A stretch of DNA of 38,500 bases from Colwellia sp. (GCA_016765685.1 JAESPR010000055.1:1-38500), one strand, 5' to 3'; shown: positions 14,434 through 21,735, counted from the stretch's first letter. A program made the numbers and translations. The notes: generated by a model not told the origin, from the letters alone.

Positions 14434-16701
14434 ATGAAAGCATACCATAATACAGCTGTACTAAAGTTCGACGATGAAACCACAGGTAACGCTGCAAGCG
14501 GCGCGCTAGTAACTATAAGATTGAACAGCACGCAAGCACTTTCTGATATTTTTGACTTGGACGATAACGCGATAGCAAACCCATTAACCTGTAATTCAAA
14601 AGGCAATTACTCATTCAAAGCGGCTGATGATATATACGACATAATCATAAGTGAAAATACAGCCAACGAAGAAAAACTAGAAAAGGTTGAAATCATAGAG
14701 CTAGTATCTGCTCTGAATGTTGATATAAACGCAATTGCACTTGCTAACAATGTGTTTGTTAGTGAGGTTATATATTCAACAGATACATTGACGATTTTAG
14801 ATGATGTTTTATTTATACATGATGAGGTTAACCAGAAAACATGGATAAAACCTAGAGGGATAGGCGTAGGCGCTGTGATTATCTCTCTTGTTGGTGATCA
14901 GCTAACAGTTACAGGCCCGTTTATATTTACAGTTATACGCGCTGGTTTTGGTGAATACCTAGTTAGCGAAACGTTAAAGCAATCTAGTAAGCCTGTATTG
15001 AATGATGTTATCACCCTTACAGAAAAACCAAGAGCAAAAGATGTTGACGCTGCAATGTTTAGAATAGCAAGCGGCTCAAACATGCAAAACGAAACATCAG
15101 ACGATTTTAATTTCCATCAACTAAATAGCGGGTTAATTGCATCACCAATCGGCTCTGTTCGCGAAGGTGTCGAAGCTTCAGTAAATACGCATATTTTTGA
15201 TATGAGGGCTATATCACTCAAGCACACAGGATGGGTTAACACTGAACCAGGCGGAACAACACAAACAACCATAAACAGCATTGGCGAAAGAATACTAAAT
15301 TTAGTAGATGCTAGCGCTTTTGTTATAGGTCAACTTATTGCTTATGAACAAAATACAGGGCGGTTCGATTCTGCTGTAATAATTTCAATAGCTATAAATA
15401 CTTTGACGTTAAAACATAATACATCAGACGTTAAAATAGGTGGTATATGTTCAAACTTTTACAGCAACGATGCACACCCGAACCCAACTGGTTACACTGT
15501 AATTGCTGACGCTGCATTACAGTCGATTAAGTTCGGTGGCAATGTATTTCATTCATCATTAGAAGATTTACAATCAATATCAGGCGCTACACTTGCAGTA
15601 ATAACAACTAACGCACCATCAAAACCGCCCCAACCTTACTACACAGTAGAGAGTGAAGTAGTTGAAACCAGAACTTTCGAAAACACAGGCACAGTACAGA
15701 TTGAAGTTACAACAGGGGCTACCGTTGCAGGCAGAGTGTTCGTTTATGCGCGAGAGTTTGACGAAACAACATCAAGCTTAATCCTGCTTGGTAGCACAGT
15801 AAACGCGGGTGGCGTTAATAAGCTAGTGGTAAATTACACTAGCGCCTATGGAAAGAAGTGGGTTGTAAGAGTTGATTCTGACGTGCAATACAATGTTGGC
15901 AAGATAGACATAAGAAAAGCAGATAGTCAATTTAGAGCTAATAACGGTGTTCACGTATTTTTCGGTGATTCATGGTTTAATCAAATAGGCATTAAAGAGC
16001 GCGTCGGCGCAATGCTACCATCTGCAACAATAATTAACGAGGCAATATCAGGTAACAATTCTGCGAATTTACTTGCTAGATTCGATTCTGACGTACCACC
16101 GAACAAGCCTGATTATGTATGGTTAAACTGTAGTACAAATGATTTAGTCGGATCTGTAACGAGTGCCACATTTAACGCGAACATGAAGGGAATAATTAGA
16201 AAAATAAAAGCAATTGGAGCTACACCAATTGTTTTCACTGGATGGGTAGCATATGAACCGTTTTTTGATGCTAGCTGTGATTATTACCAACTTGATTACA
16301 TTCGAGATAGTATAGCGGCAGGTAGTGATGATGGCGATGTTGTGATTTCATACGATGAAACGATAGCGGCAGGGGAAGAAAAAATCATTTATGCTGGCGA
16401 TAAAACTGACAAAGACATGTGGGTCAAGAGTGCTTTACACCCCATCGATGGAAATAGCTTCTTTAAGCGGTTAGTATTTGGATTTAGTAATGACATTGAA
16501 TTACCTGTATTTAATACCGTTGAATTCGTTACTACGGCTTTAATAGAAGACCCCGCTGACAAGATAAAAATCAGGTCAACGGGTATAGGTAGTGATAGGT
16601 TCTTTATCGTGTCATACAAAAACACAAGTGGCGTATCACTTCAATTACAAGGATCGATTAGGATAGGGCAGCACCTGAGAACAAGAGAAATAACACTTTA
16701 G
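14434..16701 (+). CDS. Tail spike/fibre with SGNH-hydrolase domain
   Basis: 755 residues, AAAAGG ribosome site. Residues 1-75 resemble the phage fibre N-terminal domain that begins as a short beta unit (LKFDDETTGNAASGALVTIR) and attaches to the tail. A central beta region (about 200-480) contains a trimerising-type body. Residues about 505-680 are an SGNH/GDSL hydrolase: FFGDSW with Ser513, EAISGNNS, WLNCSTND and ALHP with His669. The usual Asp three residues before the His is Ser666 here. Such domains deacetylate O-acetylated surface polysaccharide, so this protein probably trims or recognises host glycan. The C-terminal 80 residues are beta-rich. Last gene of the tail operon. Confidence 0.85.
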   Translation: MKAYHNTAVLKFDDETTGNAASGALVTIRLNSTQALSDIFDLDDNAIANPLTCNSKGNYSFKAADDIYDIIISENTANEEKLEKVEIIELVSALNVDINAIALANNVFVSEVIYSTDTLTILDDVLFIHDEVNQKTWIKPRGIGVGAVIISLVGDQLTVTGPFIFTVIRAGFGEYLVSETLKQSSKPVLNDVITLTEKPRAKDVDAAMFRIASGSNMQNETSDDFNFHQLNSGLIASPIGSVREGVEASVNTHIFDMRAISLKHTGWVNTEPGGTTQTTINSIGERILNLVDASAFVIGQLIAYEQNTGRFDSAVIISIAINTLTLKHNTSDVKIGGICSNFYSNDAHPNPTGYTVIADAALQSIKFGGNVFHSSLEDLQSISGATLAVITTNAPSKPPQPYYTVESEVVETRTFENTGTVQIEVTTGATVAGRVFVYAREFDETTSSLILLGSTVNAGGVNKLVVNYTSAYGKKWVVRVDSDVQYNVGKIDIRKADSQFRANNGVHVFFGDSWFNQIGIKERVGAMLPSATIINEAISGNNSANLLARFDSDVPPNKPDYVWLNCSTNDLVGSVTSATFNANMKGIIRKIKAIGATPIVFTGWVAYEPFFDASCDYYQLDYIRDSIAAGSDDGDVVISYDETIAAGEEKIIYAGDKTDKDMWVKSALHPIDGNSFFKRLVFGFSNDIELPVFNTVEFVTTALIEDPADKIKIRSTGIGSDRFFIVSYKNTSGVSLQLQGSIRIGQHLRTREITL

Positions 16702-16706
16702 TTAAC

Positions 16707-16726
16707 GCGCTTACCTATGTAAGCGC
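16707..16726. terminator. Bidirectional hairpin between convergent operons
   Basis: Perfect 8-bp stem GCGCTTAC / GTAAGCGC with loop CTAT, between the spike gene and ninG. The leftward ninG stop codon lies in the loop. T-runs are weak on either side, so termination efficiency is uncertain. Confidence 0.6.
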
Positions 16727-17314
16727 TATTAATTCTTTAATCTGCTTATTAAACGAAAACCTAAGCGCCTCTATATCTTGCCAAGTGTATTTTATAGGGG
16801 TGTTGTTTTCTTCACAGTAAGCTATGATTTTACTTCCTTCATCATCACCAAATCGCGTAATTAATCCAGGCTCATACCGCTTAATGTCGCCGCTCAAGTG
16901 CATGTTACAATTTTTATTGTGTTGCAAGTAAGAGTTAAGAAAGTCATATCTTAAACGCCCGTTACTGCCTACCGATTTAAAATGCCCGTTGCACCATTGA
17001 TCATTACCCAAAGGCTTGCCGCAACTAATACAGACAGGCTCTAAGCCTCTATCGTTAAACCACTTAAATTCCTGCAAGCGCCTTAGTTTATTAAATATAG
17101 GCTGAGTTAATCTATGCTGATACTTTAATGATTTTTTATTCAAATCCACGACAGCTTTTCTATTGTTATTCTCCTTTATCTTTTTGCCTTTAGCTTTGTT
17201 AGCATATCCCCACTTTGTCGCGCTTTCATAACTACAGAACGCCATATTATTAACGACAATGTAATCACGTATTCTTTTACCATGAAAAGCACACTTACGT
17301 TTACTGTTTGCCAT
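16715..17314 (-). CDS. ninG: NinG/Rap-like recombination nuclease
   Basis: 199 residues from the ATG at 17314, chosen because AAGGTG lies 5 bases upstream. N-terminus KRKCAFHGKRIRDYI and a YANKAKGKK region, then PVCISCGKPLG followed by WCNGHFKSVGSNGRLRYDFLNSYLQHNKNCNMHLSGD: this is the NinG signature, with two Cys pairs and a GH-x-R/K-S-x-G motif forming a zinc-bound HNH-like nuclease fold. In lambda, NinG (Rap) resolves recombination intermediates and boosts RecBCD- or Red-linked exchange. It is last in a leftward operon with NinB- and NinH-like genes, as in the lambda nin region, but transcribed against the structural genes. Confidence 0.88.
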   Translation of the reverse strand: MANSKRKCAFHGKRIRDYIVVNNMAFCSYESATKWGYANKAKGKKIKENNNRKAVVDLNKKSLKYQHRLTQPIFNKLRRLQEFKWFNDRGLEPVCISCGKPLGNDQWCNGHFKSVGSNGRLRYDFLNSYLQHNKNCNMHLSGDIKRYEPGLITRFGDDEGSKIIAYCEENNTPIKYTWQDIEALRFSFNKQIKELIALT

Positions 17315-17400
17315 AACCACACCTTAATTTCATCAATCACCATACAAATAGGAATCGCTATACATAATATAGCGGTCCAATAAACCATTTGATCAATCAT
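17176..17400 (-). CDS. Possible small membrane protein overlapping ninG
   Basis: 74 residues beginning inside the stop of the upstream gene (TAATG). The first 30 residues contain a hydrophobic segment (MVYWTAILCIAIPICMVI) and precede the ninG start; the remainder reads through ninG in another frame for 139 bases. The start arrangement supports translation, the long overlap argues against. Could be a short membrane peptide with a non-conserved tail. Confidence 0.4.
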   Translation of the reverse strand: MIDQMVYWTAILCIAIPICMVIDEIKVWLWQTVNVSVLFMVKEYVITLSLIIWRSVVMKARQSGDMLTKLKAKR

Positions 17401-17609
17401 TATCCTAGCCTTAATATTGGCTTCATTGCTGAATGTCTAGTGTGTAATCTATACGGCTCATTTTCATGCAATACAATCAAACAGCCAGCCCAATATCTAA
17501 TAAAATAATAACTCTTAAATTTATGCTTTGTTATGGCGTGAGAGATATAAACCCTTTCACCTTGTTCTGGTCGCCACTTATCAGTGCACTCAATCGGCAA
17601 ATCACCCAT
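17400..17609 (-). CDS. Small hypothetical protein
   Basis: 69 residues, MGDLPIECTDKWRPEQGERV with basic and aromatic residues (HKFKSYYFIRYWAGCLIVL). Its start overlaps the end of the 39-residue membrane peptide by 8 bases and its stop overlaps the next ATG. Beta-rich small-barrel look with a WRP-x-x-GERV start seen in many phage hypothetical proteins. Function unknown. Confidence 0.6.
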   Translation of the reverse strand: MGDLPIECTDKWRPEQGERVYISHAITKHKFKSYYFIRYWAGCLIVLHENEPYRLHTRHSAMKPILRLG

Positions 17610-17721
17610 ACTGATACTTCCCCACTATATAAACAATCACCCCGACCAACACTAAGGCGGGAATTAAAAAACCAAGGAAGCACATTGCATAGTGCTTCAT
17701 GTTTGGCGTTATGCTAATCAT
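17602..17721 (-). CDS. 39-residue single-pass membrane peptide
   Basis: Starts MISITPNMKHYAMC with its ATG overlapping the upstream stop (ATGA). One hydrophobic helix, LGFLIPALVLVGVIVYIVG, then a short polar end. Overlap with genes on both sides supports it despite its size. Function unknown. Confidence 0.55.
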   Translation of the reverse strand: MISITPNMKHYAMCFLGFLIPALVLVGVIVYIVGKYQYG

Positions 17722-18008
17722 GCGAACCCCATCCATTCACCGAAAGTTTCACAGCAATCACACCTTAAATATTCCTGATAATTCTTTTGAGCCCTAGTAG
17801 TTTTTCTAGGCTTCCTATACTTACCAGTAAACACAAGCAAATCATCAGTAGGGTGAATATTAGATATATTGCCAGGCTTATCCTTATCAAAAGTTACACC
17901 AATATAATTACCGTTGTCTTTAGTGATAATACCTTTGTCACCATCAAATTCAATTGCCATATTTAACTCAACATTAACGCCGTAATACTCTTTGATATAT
18001 TCAAACAT
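17718..18008 (-). CDS. Conserved phage hypothetical protein with Cys-rich end
   Basis: 96 residues, MFEYIKEYYGVNVELNMAIE, then GDKGIITKDNGNYIGVTFDKD, a beta-barrel-like stretch, and a C-terminus with RCDCCETFGEW. The start and central GIIT-x-x-x-GNYIGV pattern is common in small proteins of phages of marine gammaproteobacteria. The CDCC cluster could bind metal. It is between NinB-like and NinG genes. Function unknown. Confidence 0.7.
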   Translation of the reverse strand: MFEYIKEYYGVNVELNMAIEFDGDKGIITKDNGNYIGVTFDKDKPGNISNIHPTDDLLVFTGKYRKPRKTTRAQKNYQEYLRCDCCETFGEWMGFA

Positions 18009-18011
18009 AAT

Positions 18012-18455
18012 TTATTTCCTATAATCCAAATTCAAACCCATTACCCCGAAATGATTCTGTAAATCATCACGAAGTCTCTTGTGCATCGGTGTGTCAAATA
18101 ACCTTGTTACCGGCATCTTAACCATGTGATTAATCCTCGCCTCATAGCTTAGCTCAAAAAAACCCTTGTCGCGTAGTGAATCACCTATTAGGTCGTTTAA
18201 ATACTCATCTGATAACAATATAGGTAATCCAAAGTTTAATTTAACGTAGCAAGTGCATTCTGGTATTGTCATTGCTAACTGGTCTGCCATTAAAGGATAC
18301 CAAGCTTGGTAAGCCTTGTTAGCTGGTATACTGCGCTTACTACCCCACTTTGTTAATGTAAGTCTAAATTTAGCTTTAGGGTCGCTTGTGAATAACGCAT
18401 ACATTCGCTTTACTACATCTTTAATTGTGGTAATGCTTAATTGAACGTCTTTCAC
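18012..18455 (-). CDS. NinB/Orf-like recombination mediator
   Basis: 147 residues. Pattern FRLTLTKWGSKRSIPANKAY (the R-S-x-x-x-N-K stretch), AWYPLMADQLAM, then MPVTRLFDTPMHKRLRDDLQ and HFGVMGLNLDY at the end. This matches the layout of NinB-type/Orf-related proteins, which bind single-stranded DNA and SSB and help load annealing proteins, though conservation is weak by eye. It lies in an operon with NinG- and NinH-like genes, which raises the likelihood. A different small recombination protein remains possible. Confidence 0.5.
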   Translation of the reverse strand: MKDVQLSITTIKDVVKRMYALFTSDPKAKFRLTLTKWGSKRSIPANKAYQAWYPLMADQLAMTIPECTCYVKLNFGLPILLSDEYLNDLIGDSLRDKGFFELSYEARINHMVKMPVTRLFDTPMHKRLRDDLQNHFGVMGLNLDYRK

Positions 18456-18650
18456 TTAATCAACCATTCTATAAACTGTCATTATATCGCTGATTGGATA
18501 CTCGTGATAAAAATCCATGCTAATACCTTCCGGTGTTACATGAGCGTCAAGAACAGTAAAGGTGGCAACCTCAAGGTCTACCGAGTCAACCACAATTAAT
18601 TCATCATCCATTTGCAATAAAACCACATCGCCCGATTTAACTTCTCTCAC
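18456..18650 (-). CDS. Small hypothetical protein, GTG start
   Basis: 64 residues starting GTG (MREVKSGDVVLLQMDDELIV), with AGGGG upstream inside the end of the preceding small gene. Beta-rich with alternating hydrophobic residues, probably a small barrel. It abuts the NinB-like start directly. Function unknown. Confidence 0.6.
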   Translation of the reverse strand: MREVKSGDVVLLQMDDELIVVDSVDLEVATFTVLDAHVTPEGISMDFYHEYPISDIMTVYRMVD

Positions 18651-18653
18651 ACC

Positions 18654-18752
18654 CTACCCCTTAACCCAATAAACCAAACCGATAAACACAATCAAACAAA
18701 CTCGCACCACGAACCGTTCAAACTTTCTTTCGTCTATATCATCACTTCGCAT
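18654..18752 (-). CDS. 32-residue basic single-pass membrane peptide
   Basis: MRSDDIDERKFERFVVRV followed by a hydrophobic segment CLIVFIGLVYWV and KG. It overlaps the end of the NinH-like gene by 11 bases and ends just before the next start. Charged N-terminus and single helix suggest a small inner-membrane peptide. Supported mainly by the tight gene packing. Confidence 0.5.
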   Translation of the reverse strand: MRSDDIDERKFERFVVRVCLIVFIGLVYWVKG

Positions 18753-18972
18753 TGTTACGCCCCTGATTAGTTGAGCTAGTCCTAAGTACCCATTTATCAC
18801 CTTCACGATAAACACAGTGTGATTTCATTTCAGTGTCTAAAGAGTATTTGAGCAGCTTGTTACGGCTCACTCCAAAATCTTCAGCTAACCTAGATTTATT
18901 CCCCATATAGAACGGGGTTAATAAAATTTCTTGTACGCTGTAAATATTAACTTGCCTCACTTCACTCTCCAT
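18742..18972 (-). CDS. ninH: NinH-like (Fis-type HTH) protein
   Basis: 76 residues from the ATG at 18972. Residues about 14-45 (SVQEILLTPFYMGNKSRLAE, then DFGVSRNKLLKYSLDTE) match NinH, where a Fis-like helix-turn-helix is followed by a short tail: MKSHCVYREGDKW corresponds to the NinH ARYHAIVNG-type end. NinH is thought to bind DNA. First gene behind the promoter at 18976-19018; no good ribosome site precedes the ATG, so translation may be near-leaderless or coupled. Confidence 0.7.
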   Translation of the reverse strand: MESEVRQVNIYSVQEILLTPFYMGNKSRLAEDFGVSRNKLLKYSLDTEMKSHCVYREGDKWVLRTSSTNQGRNNAK

Positions 18973-18975
18973 CAA

Positions 18976-19020
18976 TTGACTATATGAATCATATTAGAGC
19001 AATATGCTCAATAGTCAAGC
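18976..19020 (-). promoter_or_regulatory. Leftward promoter with two inverted repeats
   Basis: On the minus strand TTGACT, 16 bases, TAATAT, then the NinH start. Two inverted repeats are interleaved: TTGACTAT at 18976-18983 with ATAGTCAA at 19011-19018, and GAGCA-ATA-TGCTC at 18997-19009 lying between -35 and -10. The inner palindrome is a likely repressor site. Confidence 0.55.
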
Positions 19021-19023
19021 GCT

Positions 19024-19236
19024 TTAACCTTTTATAATCGAGTATTCGTAACCGTACATTTGCTCCTGCTCCTGAAAGCAAAGCGTCATAATTGTTAAAC
19101 CAAGCAGTTCATCTTTGTAATTATCGAGGAACTGATCAATAGCGGTTTCGTGTGATTCTGCCATAGCTTTTATCACCTTGCCTTTTTTGCGAAAAAAATC
19201 ATGTTCGTTAGCGATTATCAAAGCAAAGGTTTTCAT
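19024..19236 (-). CDS. Small hypothetical protein
   Basis: 70 residues, MKTFALIIANEHDFFRKKGK, then VIKAMAESHETAIDQFLDNY. Alternates strand and helix, with a Gln/Glu-rich end (CFQEQEQMYGYEYSIIKG). Preceded by a weak AGAAATAAATT leader. Lies between the NinH promoter and the Cys-rich gene. Function unknown. Confidence 0.6.
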   Translation of the reverse strand: MKTFALIIANEHDFFRKKGKVIKAMAESHETAIDQFLDNYKDELLGLTIMTLCFQEQEQMYGYEYSIIKG

Positions 19237-19266
19237 AATTTATTTCTCTATAGTTGCTATTGTTTG

Positions 19267-19695
19267 TTAAACTCTTGAATTGTAAATCTCTTTGCCTTTG
19301 CTAACGATTCCCTTATCAATATGGTTCTTTAACTTGATTAAATACATCGTTGGAAAATTCAGCTCTTCCTCGGTGCATGGTAAAACTGCCCAGCCTAATA
19401 TAGCTGCTCGACTTTCATTCCACTTTTTGATGTCCCAAAATAACATTTGGTTATATTTGTTTAGCAGGAAAGTATGTTCTTTAATCGCCTCAGTGATACA
19501 GTCAGCACTTAAACCATGCTCTCTATAGTGATAGCCACAAGTACAGGTTTCAGCCTTAATTGTGGTAGGTAGAGGACAACCAGCTATTGAGCATTTAGGC
19601 CACTCACTAGCATGCGCATATTCTTTCGACTTAGCGTTTCTGGTTTTGCCAACTGCCATGCCAGCAACTAGTGAATTTAATGAATTACCTTTCAT
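19267..19695 (-). CDS. Cys-rich protein next to replication-like gene
   Basis: 142 residues from the ATG at 19695 (MKGNSLNSLVAGMAVGKTRN), with GGGAAGA upstream; a TTG start five codons earlier is less likely. Residues about 35-65 contain CSIAGCPLPTTIK, CTCGYHYREHG: two CxxxxC/CxC clusters and His residues that could hold zinc. Such CPLPG-type Cys modules are often encoded beside phage replication proteins. Starts two bases after the replication-like gene. Likely a nucleic acid binding accessory protein; inferred. Confidence 0.65.
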   Translation of the reverse strand: MKGNSLNSLVAGMAVGKTRNAKSKEYAHASEWPKCSIAGCPLPTTIKAETCTCGYHYREHGLSADCITEAIKEHTFLLNKYNQMLFWDIKKWNESRAAILGWAVLPCTEEELNFPTMYLIKLKNHIDKGIVSKGKEIYNSRV

Positions 19696-19697
19696 AA

Positions 19698-20141
19698 TTA
19701 TTCTTCCCAAAACTTACCATTAAGGTAAGAAGTTAAGTGCCGTTCAGGATAACCGGCTTCATGTTTGTTTTTATGTAAATCGGTAATCATTAATAATGTT
19801 GCTTGCTCGCAAACCTCATCAGTAACATCAACACACATCTTTCTAAAAATATCATAAGCCTTTTGCTTCTGGCCTTTTTTGCCTTTGCTATCCCATAACA
19901 ATAAGAATTGATCATCTAAATTACTTGGGTAGCTAACAGTCTTGCGTTTTATTTTCGGTGCTTTCGGCTTTTCAACTACTGCAACCTGAGTAGCTGGCGC
20001 TGCTTCCTTTAGTCTCAAATGAGTAATAAGGTCATCCATCCAGTGACTTCTATTGCGGTGTCTAGCTGGGTGTTGCTCCTCTATATAGGCGATATTCTCT
20101 TGGCACATTGAAAAGCTAGTTGGTTTTTGTTTCTTCTTCAT
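19698..20141 (-). CDS. Replication-associated protein, RHH-like start
   Basis: 147 residues. The start (PTSFSMCQENIAYIEEQHP then NRSHWMDDLITHLR) resembles a ribbon-helix-helix DNA-binding unit. After a basic, Pro-rich linker (KPKAPKIKRK), residues about 77-147 (FLLLWDSKGKKGQKQKAYDI, ERHLTSYLNGKFWEE) match the C-terminal domain of phage replication/helicase-loading proteins, where W-x-x-x-x-K-x-x-K-x-x-A and HLxxYLNxxxW recur. It is the only candidate replication initiator or loader in the genome, and it is small. First gene behind the leftward promoter at 20177-20205. Confidence 0.6.
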   Translation of the reverse strand: MKKKQKPTSFSMCQENIAYIEEQHPARHRNRSHWMDDLITHLRLKEAAPATQVAVVEKPKAPKIKRKTVSYPSNLDDQFLLLWDSKGKKGQKQKAYDIFRKMCVDVTDEVCEQATLLMITDLHKNKHEAGYPERHLTSYLNGKFWEE

Positions 20142-20176
20142 ATTCGTGTAAGTCCTTGTTTTGGTATCTGTTGCAA

Positions 20177-20222
20177 ATATTATAATAATTATATTGACCT
20201 GTCAAGGGAGTTGTTATATATT
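20177..20222. promoter_or_regulatory. Overlapping divergent promoters sharing a palindrome
   Basis: Rightward: TTGACC (20194-20199), 17 bp, TATATT (20217-20222). Leftward: TTGACA (20205-20200), 17 bp, TAATAT (20182-20177). The two -35 boxes form the palindrome TTGAC-CT-GTCAA. A protein on this 12-bp site would block both; the RHH-like product of the leftward gene is a candidate. Confidence 0.75.
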
Positions 20223-20251
20223 TAATCACACACTAACTAGGAGATAGGAAA

Positions 20252-20482
20252 ATGAAGATTGAAAAAATAGTATTTGAGTTTAGAGAAACAAAAACATACA
20301 CGTTAACAGTTAGCGCTGAAAATGGATGGGATATGCCAGAAACAGGAAATCGTTTAGTTGAGTTGGTAAATGAAATAAAAGGTCAGCCGCATAAATTTAT
20401 TACTGATTCTGAATGTGACATGCACTACGAAACAGAATGCGTAGCTAGTGAGATTTTCGAACAACAACAACCGAGTAAATAA
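20252..20482 (+). CDS. Early hypothetical protein
   Basis: 76 residues, AGGAGAT ribosome site. MKIEKIVFEFRETKTYTLTV gives beta strands, followed by a helix (NRLVELVNEIK). Acidic C-terminus. First gene of the rightward early operon driven by the divergent promoter. No family recognised. Confidence 0.65.
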   Translation: MKIEKIVFEFRETKTYTLTVSAENGWDMPETGNRLVELVNEIKGQPHKFITDSECDMHYETECVASEIFEQQQPSK

Positions 20483-20484
20483 AG

Positions 20485-20796
20485 ATGAATGAATTAATAA
20501 CAGTTAGTGACCTACAAGAAGTACAAGCGGAGTTACTTCATATATTCCCCAAGTCAATTAGAGCAAGTGAGGCTGAAAGTATGTGGTTTGGTAAGGGTAT
20601 AAAAAAGCTAATATTAACGTGTAGCTTTCACACTGATACAGTTTACGCTTATATAGTTCACGCTAAAGGGGGGATGCTTTACTTTATTGATTACGATTCA
20701 AATAGCGGTTATGTTTACCAGTTTGCTGAGAATAGCGTAGATGCGTTTGTAAAAAGAATGATCGTTAAGTTTTACGGCGAATTATATAAAAACTAA
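20485..20796 (+). CDS. Early hypothetical protein
   Basis: 103 residues, two bases after the upstream stop with an AAAG-type site. Alpha/beta pattern: helix LQEVQAELLHIFP, strands LILTCSFHTDTVYAYIVHA and MLYFIDYDSNSGYVYQF, helix VDAFVKRMIVKFYGEL. Small-fold layout but no catalytic residues stand out. Function unknown. Confidence 0.65.
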   Translation: MNELITVSDLQEVQAELLHIFPKSIRASEAESMWFGKGIKKLILTCSFHTDTVYAYIVHAKGGMLYFIDYDSNSGYVYQFAENSVDAFVKRMIVKFYGELYKN

Positions 20797-20824
20797 AATC
20801 CATCAACGAGAGAGGATAAAGAAA

Positions 20825-21025
20825 ATGAGCCATACAGTTGCTATACCTGAATTACCTACGCACACAATTAAACACATTGACAACTGGGATGGTGAAGGTG
20901 ATTTATATATCACCCTTGCCTTTATGGTTGGCGATGATTATTACCATTATGAAAATGGCGAGCCTATCCTTGAGTATATGGGTGATGCAATATTAAATAT
21001 CTGGGAATTAAAGGAGAATAAATAA
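20825..21025 (+). CDS. Small acidic early protein
   Basis: 66 residues with a GAGAGG ribosome site. MSHTVAIPELPTHTIKHIDN and then aromatic, acidic residues (GDDYYHYENGEPILEYMGD). Strongly negative overall, which is a feature of some phage inhibitors that mimic DNA, but nothing specific supports that here. Confidence 0.6.
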   Translation: MSHTVAIPELPTHTIKHIDNWDGEGDLYITLAFMVGDDYYHYENGEPILEYMGDAILNIWELKENK

Positions 21026-21026
21026 C

Positions 21027-21254
21027 ATGAGTGAATTAAAGAAAGTAATACCTACCGAGTTCTACAACGAAGATGAAGCAATGATGCCGCCGCCAAGGGT
21101 AAATACTGTAGGCGAGCTAATAGAGCAGCTTAAAAGGCTTCCTAGTGATTTACCATTAAGCGGATGGGAGTATTTAACACATGAAATAATTGTTTATAAT
21201 ATAACCATGGATAATACGCATGTAAGCATAGAGGAGGTTGACGAAGAATTCTAA
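21027..21254 (+). CDS. Small early protein with VGELI-LxxLPxDLP motif
   Basis: 75 residues, AGGAG ribosome site, one base after the previous stop. VNTVGELIEQLKRLPSDLPL is a widespread small-protein motif in phages (helix then turn), followed by a short beta end. Its last codons contain the -35 box of the promoter for large RNA copy 2. Function unknown. Confidence 0.65.
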   Translation: MSELKKVIPTEFYNEDEAMMPPPRVNTVGELIEQLKRLPSDLPLSGWEYLTHEIIVYNITMDNTHVSIEEVDEEF

Positions 21255-21265
21255 TAGCGTATAAT
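21238..21265 (+). promoter_or_regulatory. Promoter of large RNA copy 2
   Basis: TTGACG (21238-21243), 16 bp, TATAAT (21260-21265): a near-consensus promoter overlapping the end of the preceding ORF. Start expected near 21272, eight bases before the first conserved hairpin. Confidence 0.75.
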
Positions 21266-21271
21266 AGAACA

Positions 21272-21735
21272 GGTAAACCGCAGTGTGGAAGCTGCTTGTA
21301 AATGGTAAAGATAAAAGGGTTATGTGTTTAAGGTCTTGGTATTCGTGGGATAACTTCCACAAGTATCTTTACCACCCCGTTTATCTAGGGCTTTAAACAT
21401 ATAGCCTTTTTTTGTGTCCGATGGATCCATTCTAACCTTAACGGGTGTGATTAATACTGTCGGGCACAACCCCTTTCAAAGCTTCTTATCTACTGCCAAG
21501 TTAATTGGTATCTTGTAAAAATCCCTAACGGTTTAGCTAAAACTGTAAATTAGCAAATATGTAATATCTTTATATGTAATGACTTTGACCGAGATAAACA
21601 AGCTTTCTGCAAGGTATATGGTGTGGACTACCAACACGGATTTGTGAACAGTTGCTTGATTACCGTTATATATAATTGAATATGAGAATACTGTTAAGGC
21701 TCTTCATCCTTGCAGTAACGGTCATTAAGATATCT
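21272..21735 (+). ncRNA. Large structured RNA, copy 2 (family unassigned)
   Basis: About 464 nt without a credible ORF, homologous to 5859-6375. Helices in the same order: GCAGT/GCTGC (21280-21295); a 14-bp helix 21318-21331 with 21393-21406; TGTGTCCGA/TCGGGCACA (21413-21421 with 21460-21468); CCAA/TTGG (21496-21508); GCTAA/TTAGC (21536-21554); TGACCG/CGGTCA (21586-21591 with 21719-21724); CTGCAAGG/CCTTGCAG (21607-21614 with 21708-21715); TGGT/ACCA (21619-21633). Bases differ from copy 1 but pairing is kept. Shared unpaired segments include TTAGCAAATAT, GAGATAAACA and CCTTTTTTTGTGTC. Has a near-consensus promoter. An HNH gene follows. Confidence 0.85.
21720..21732. repeat. Left arm of inverted repeat around the HNH gene
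   Basis: GGTCATTAAGATA here is matched in inverted orientation by TATCTAATGACC at 22228-22239 (12 bp with one bulged A). The repeat encloses the HNH ORF, and its left arm overlaps the 3' closing helix of RNA copy 2. The right arm also resembles the 3' end of RNA copy 1 (AACGTGTCTAATGATA against AACGTATCTAATGACC). Confidence 0.65.
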
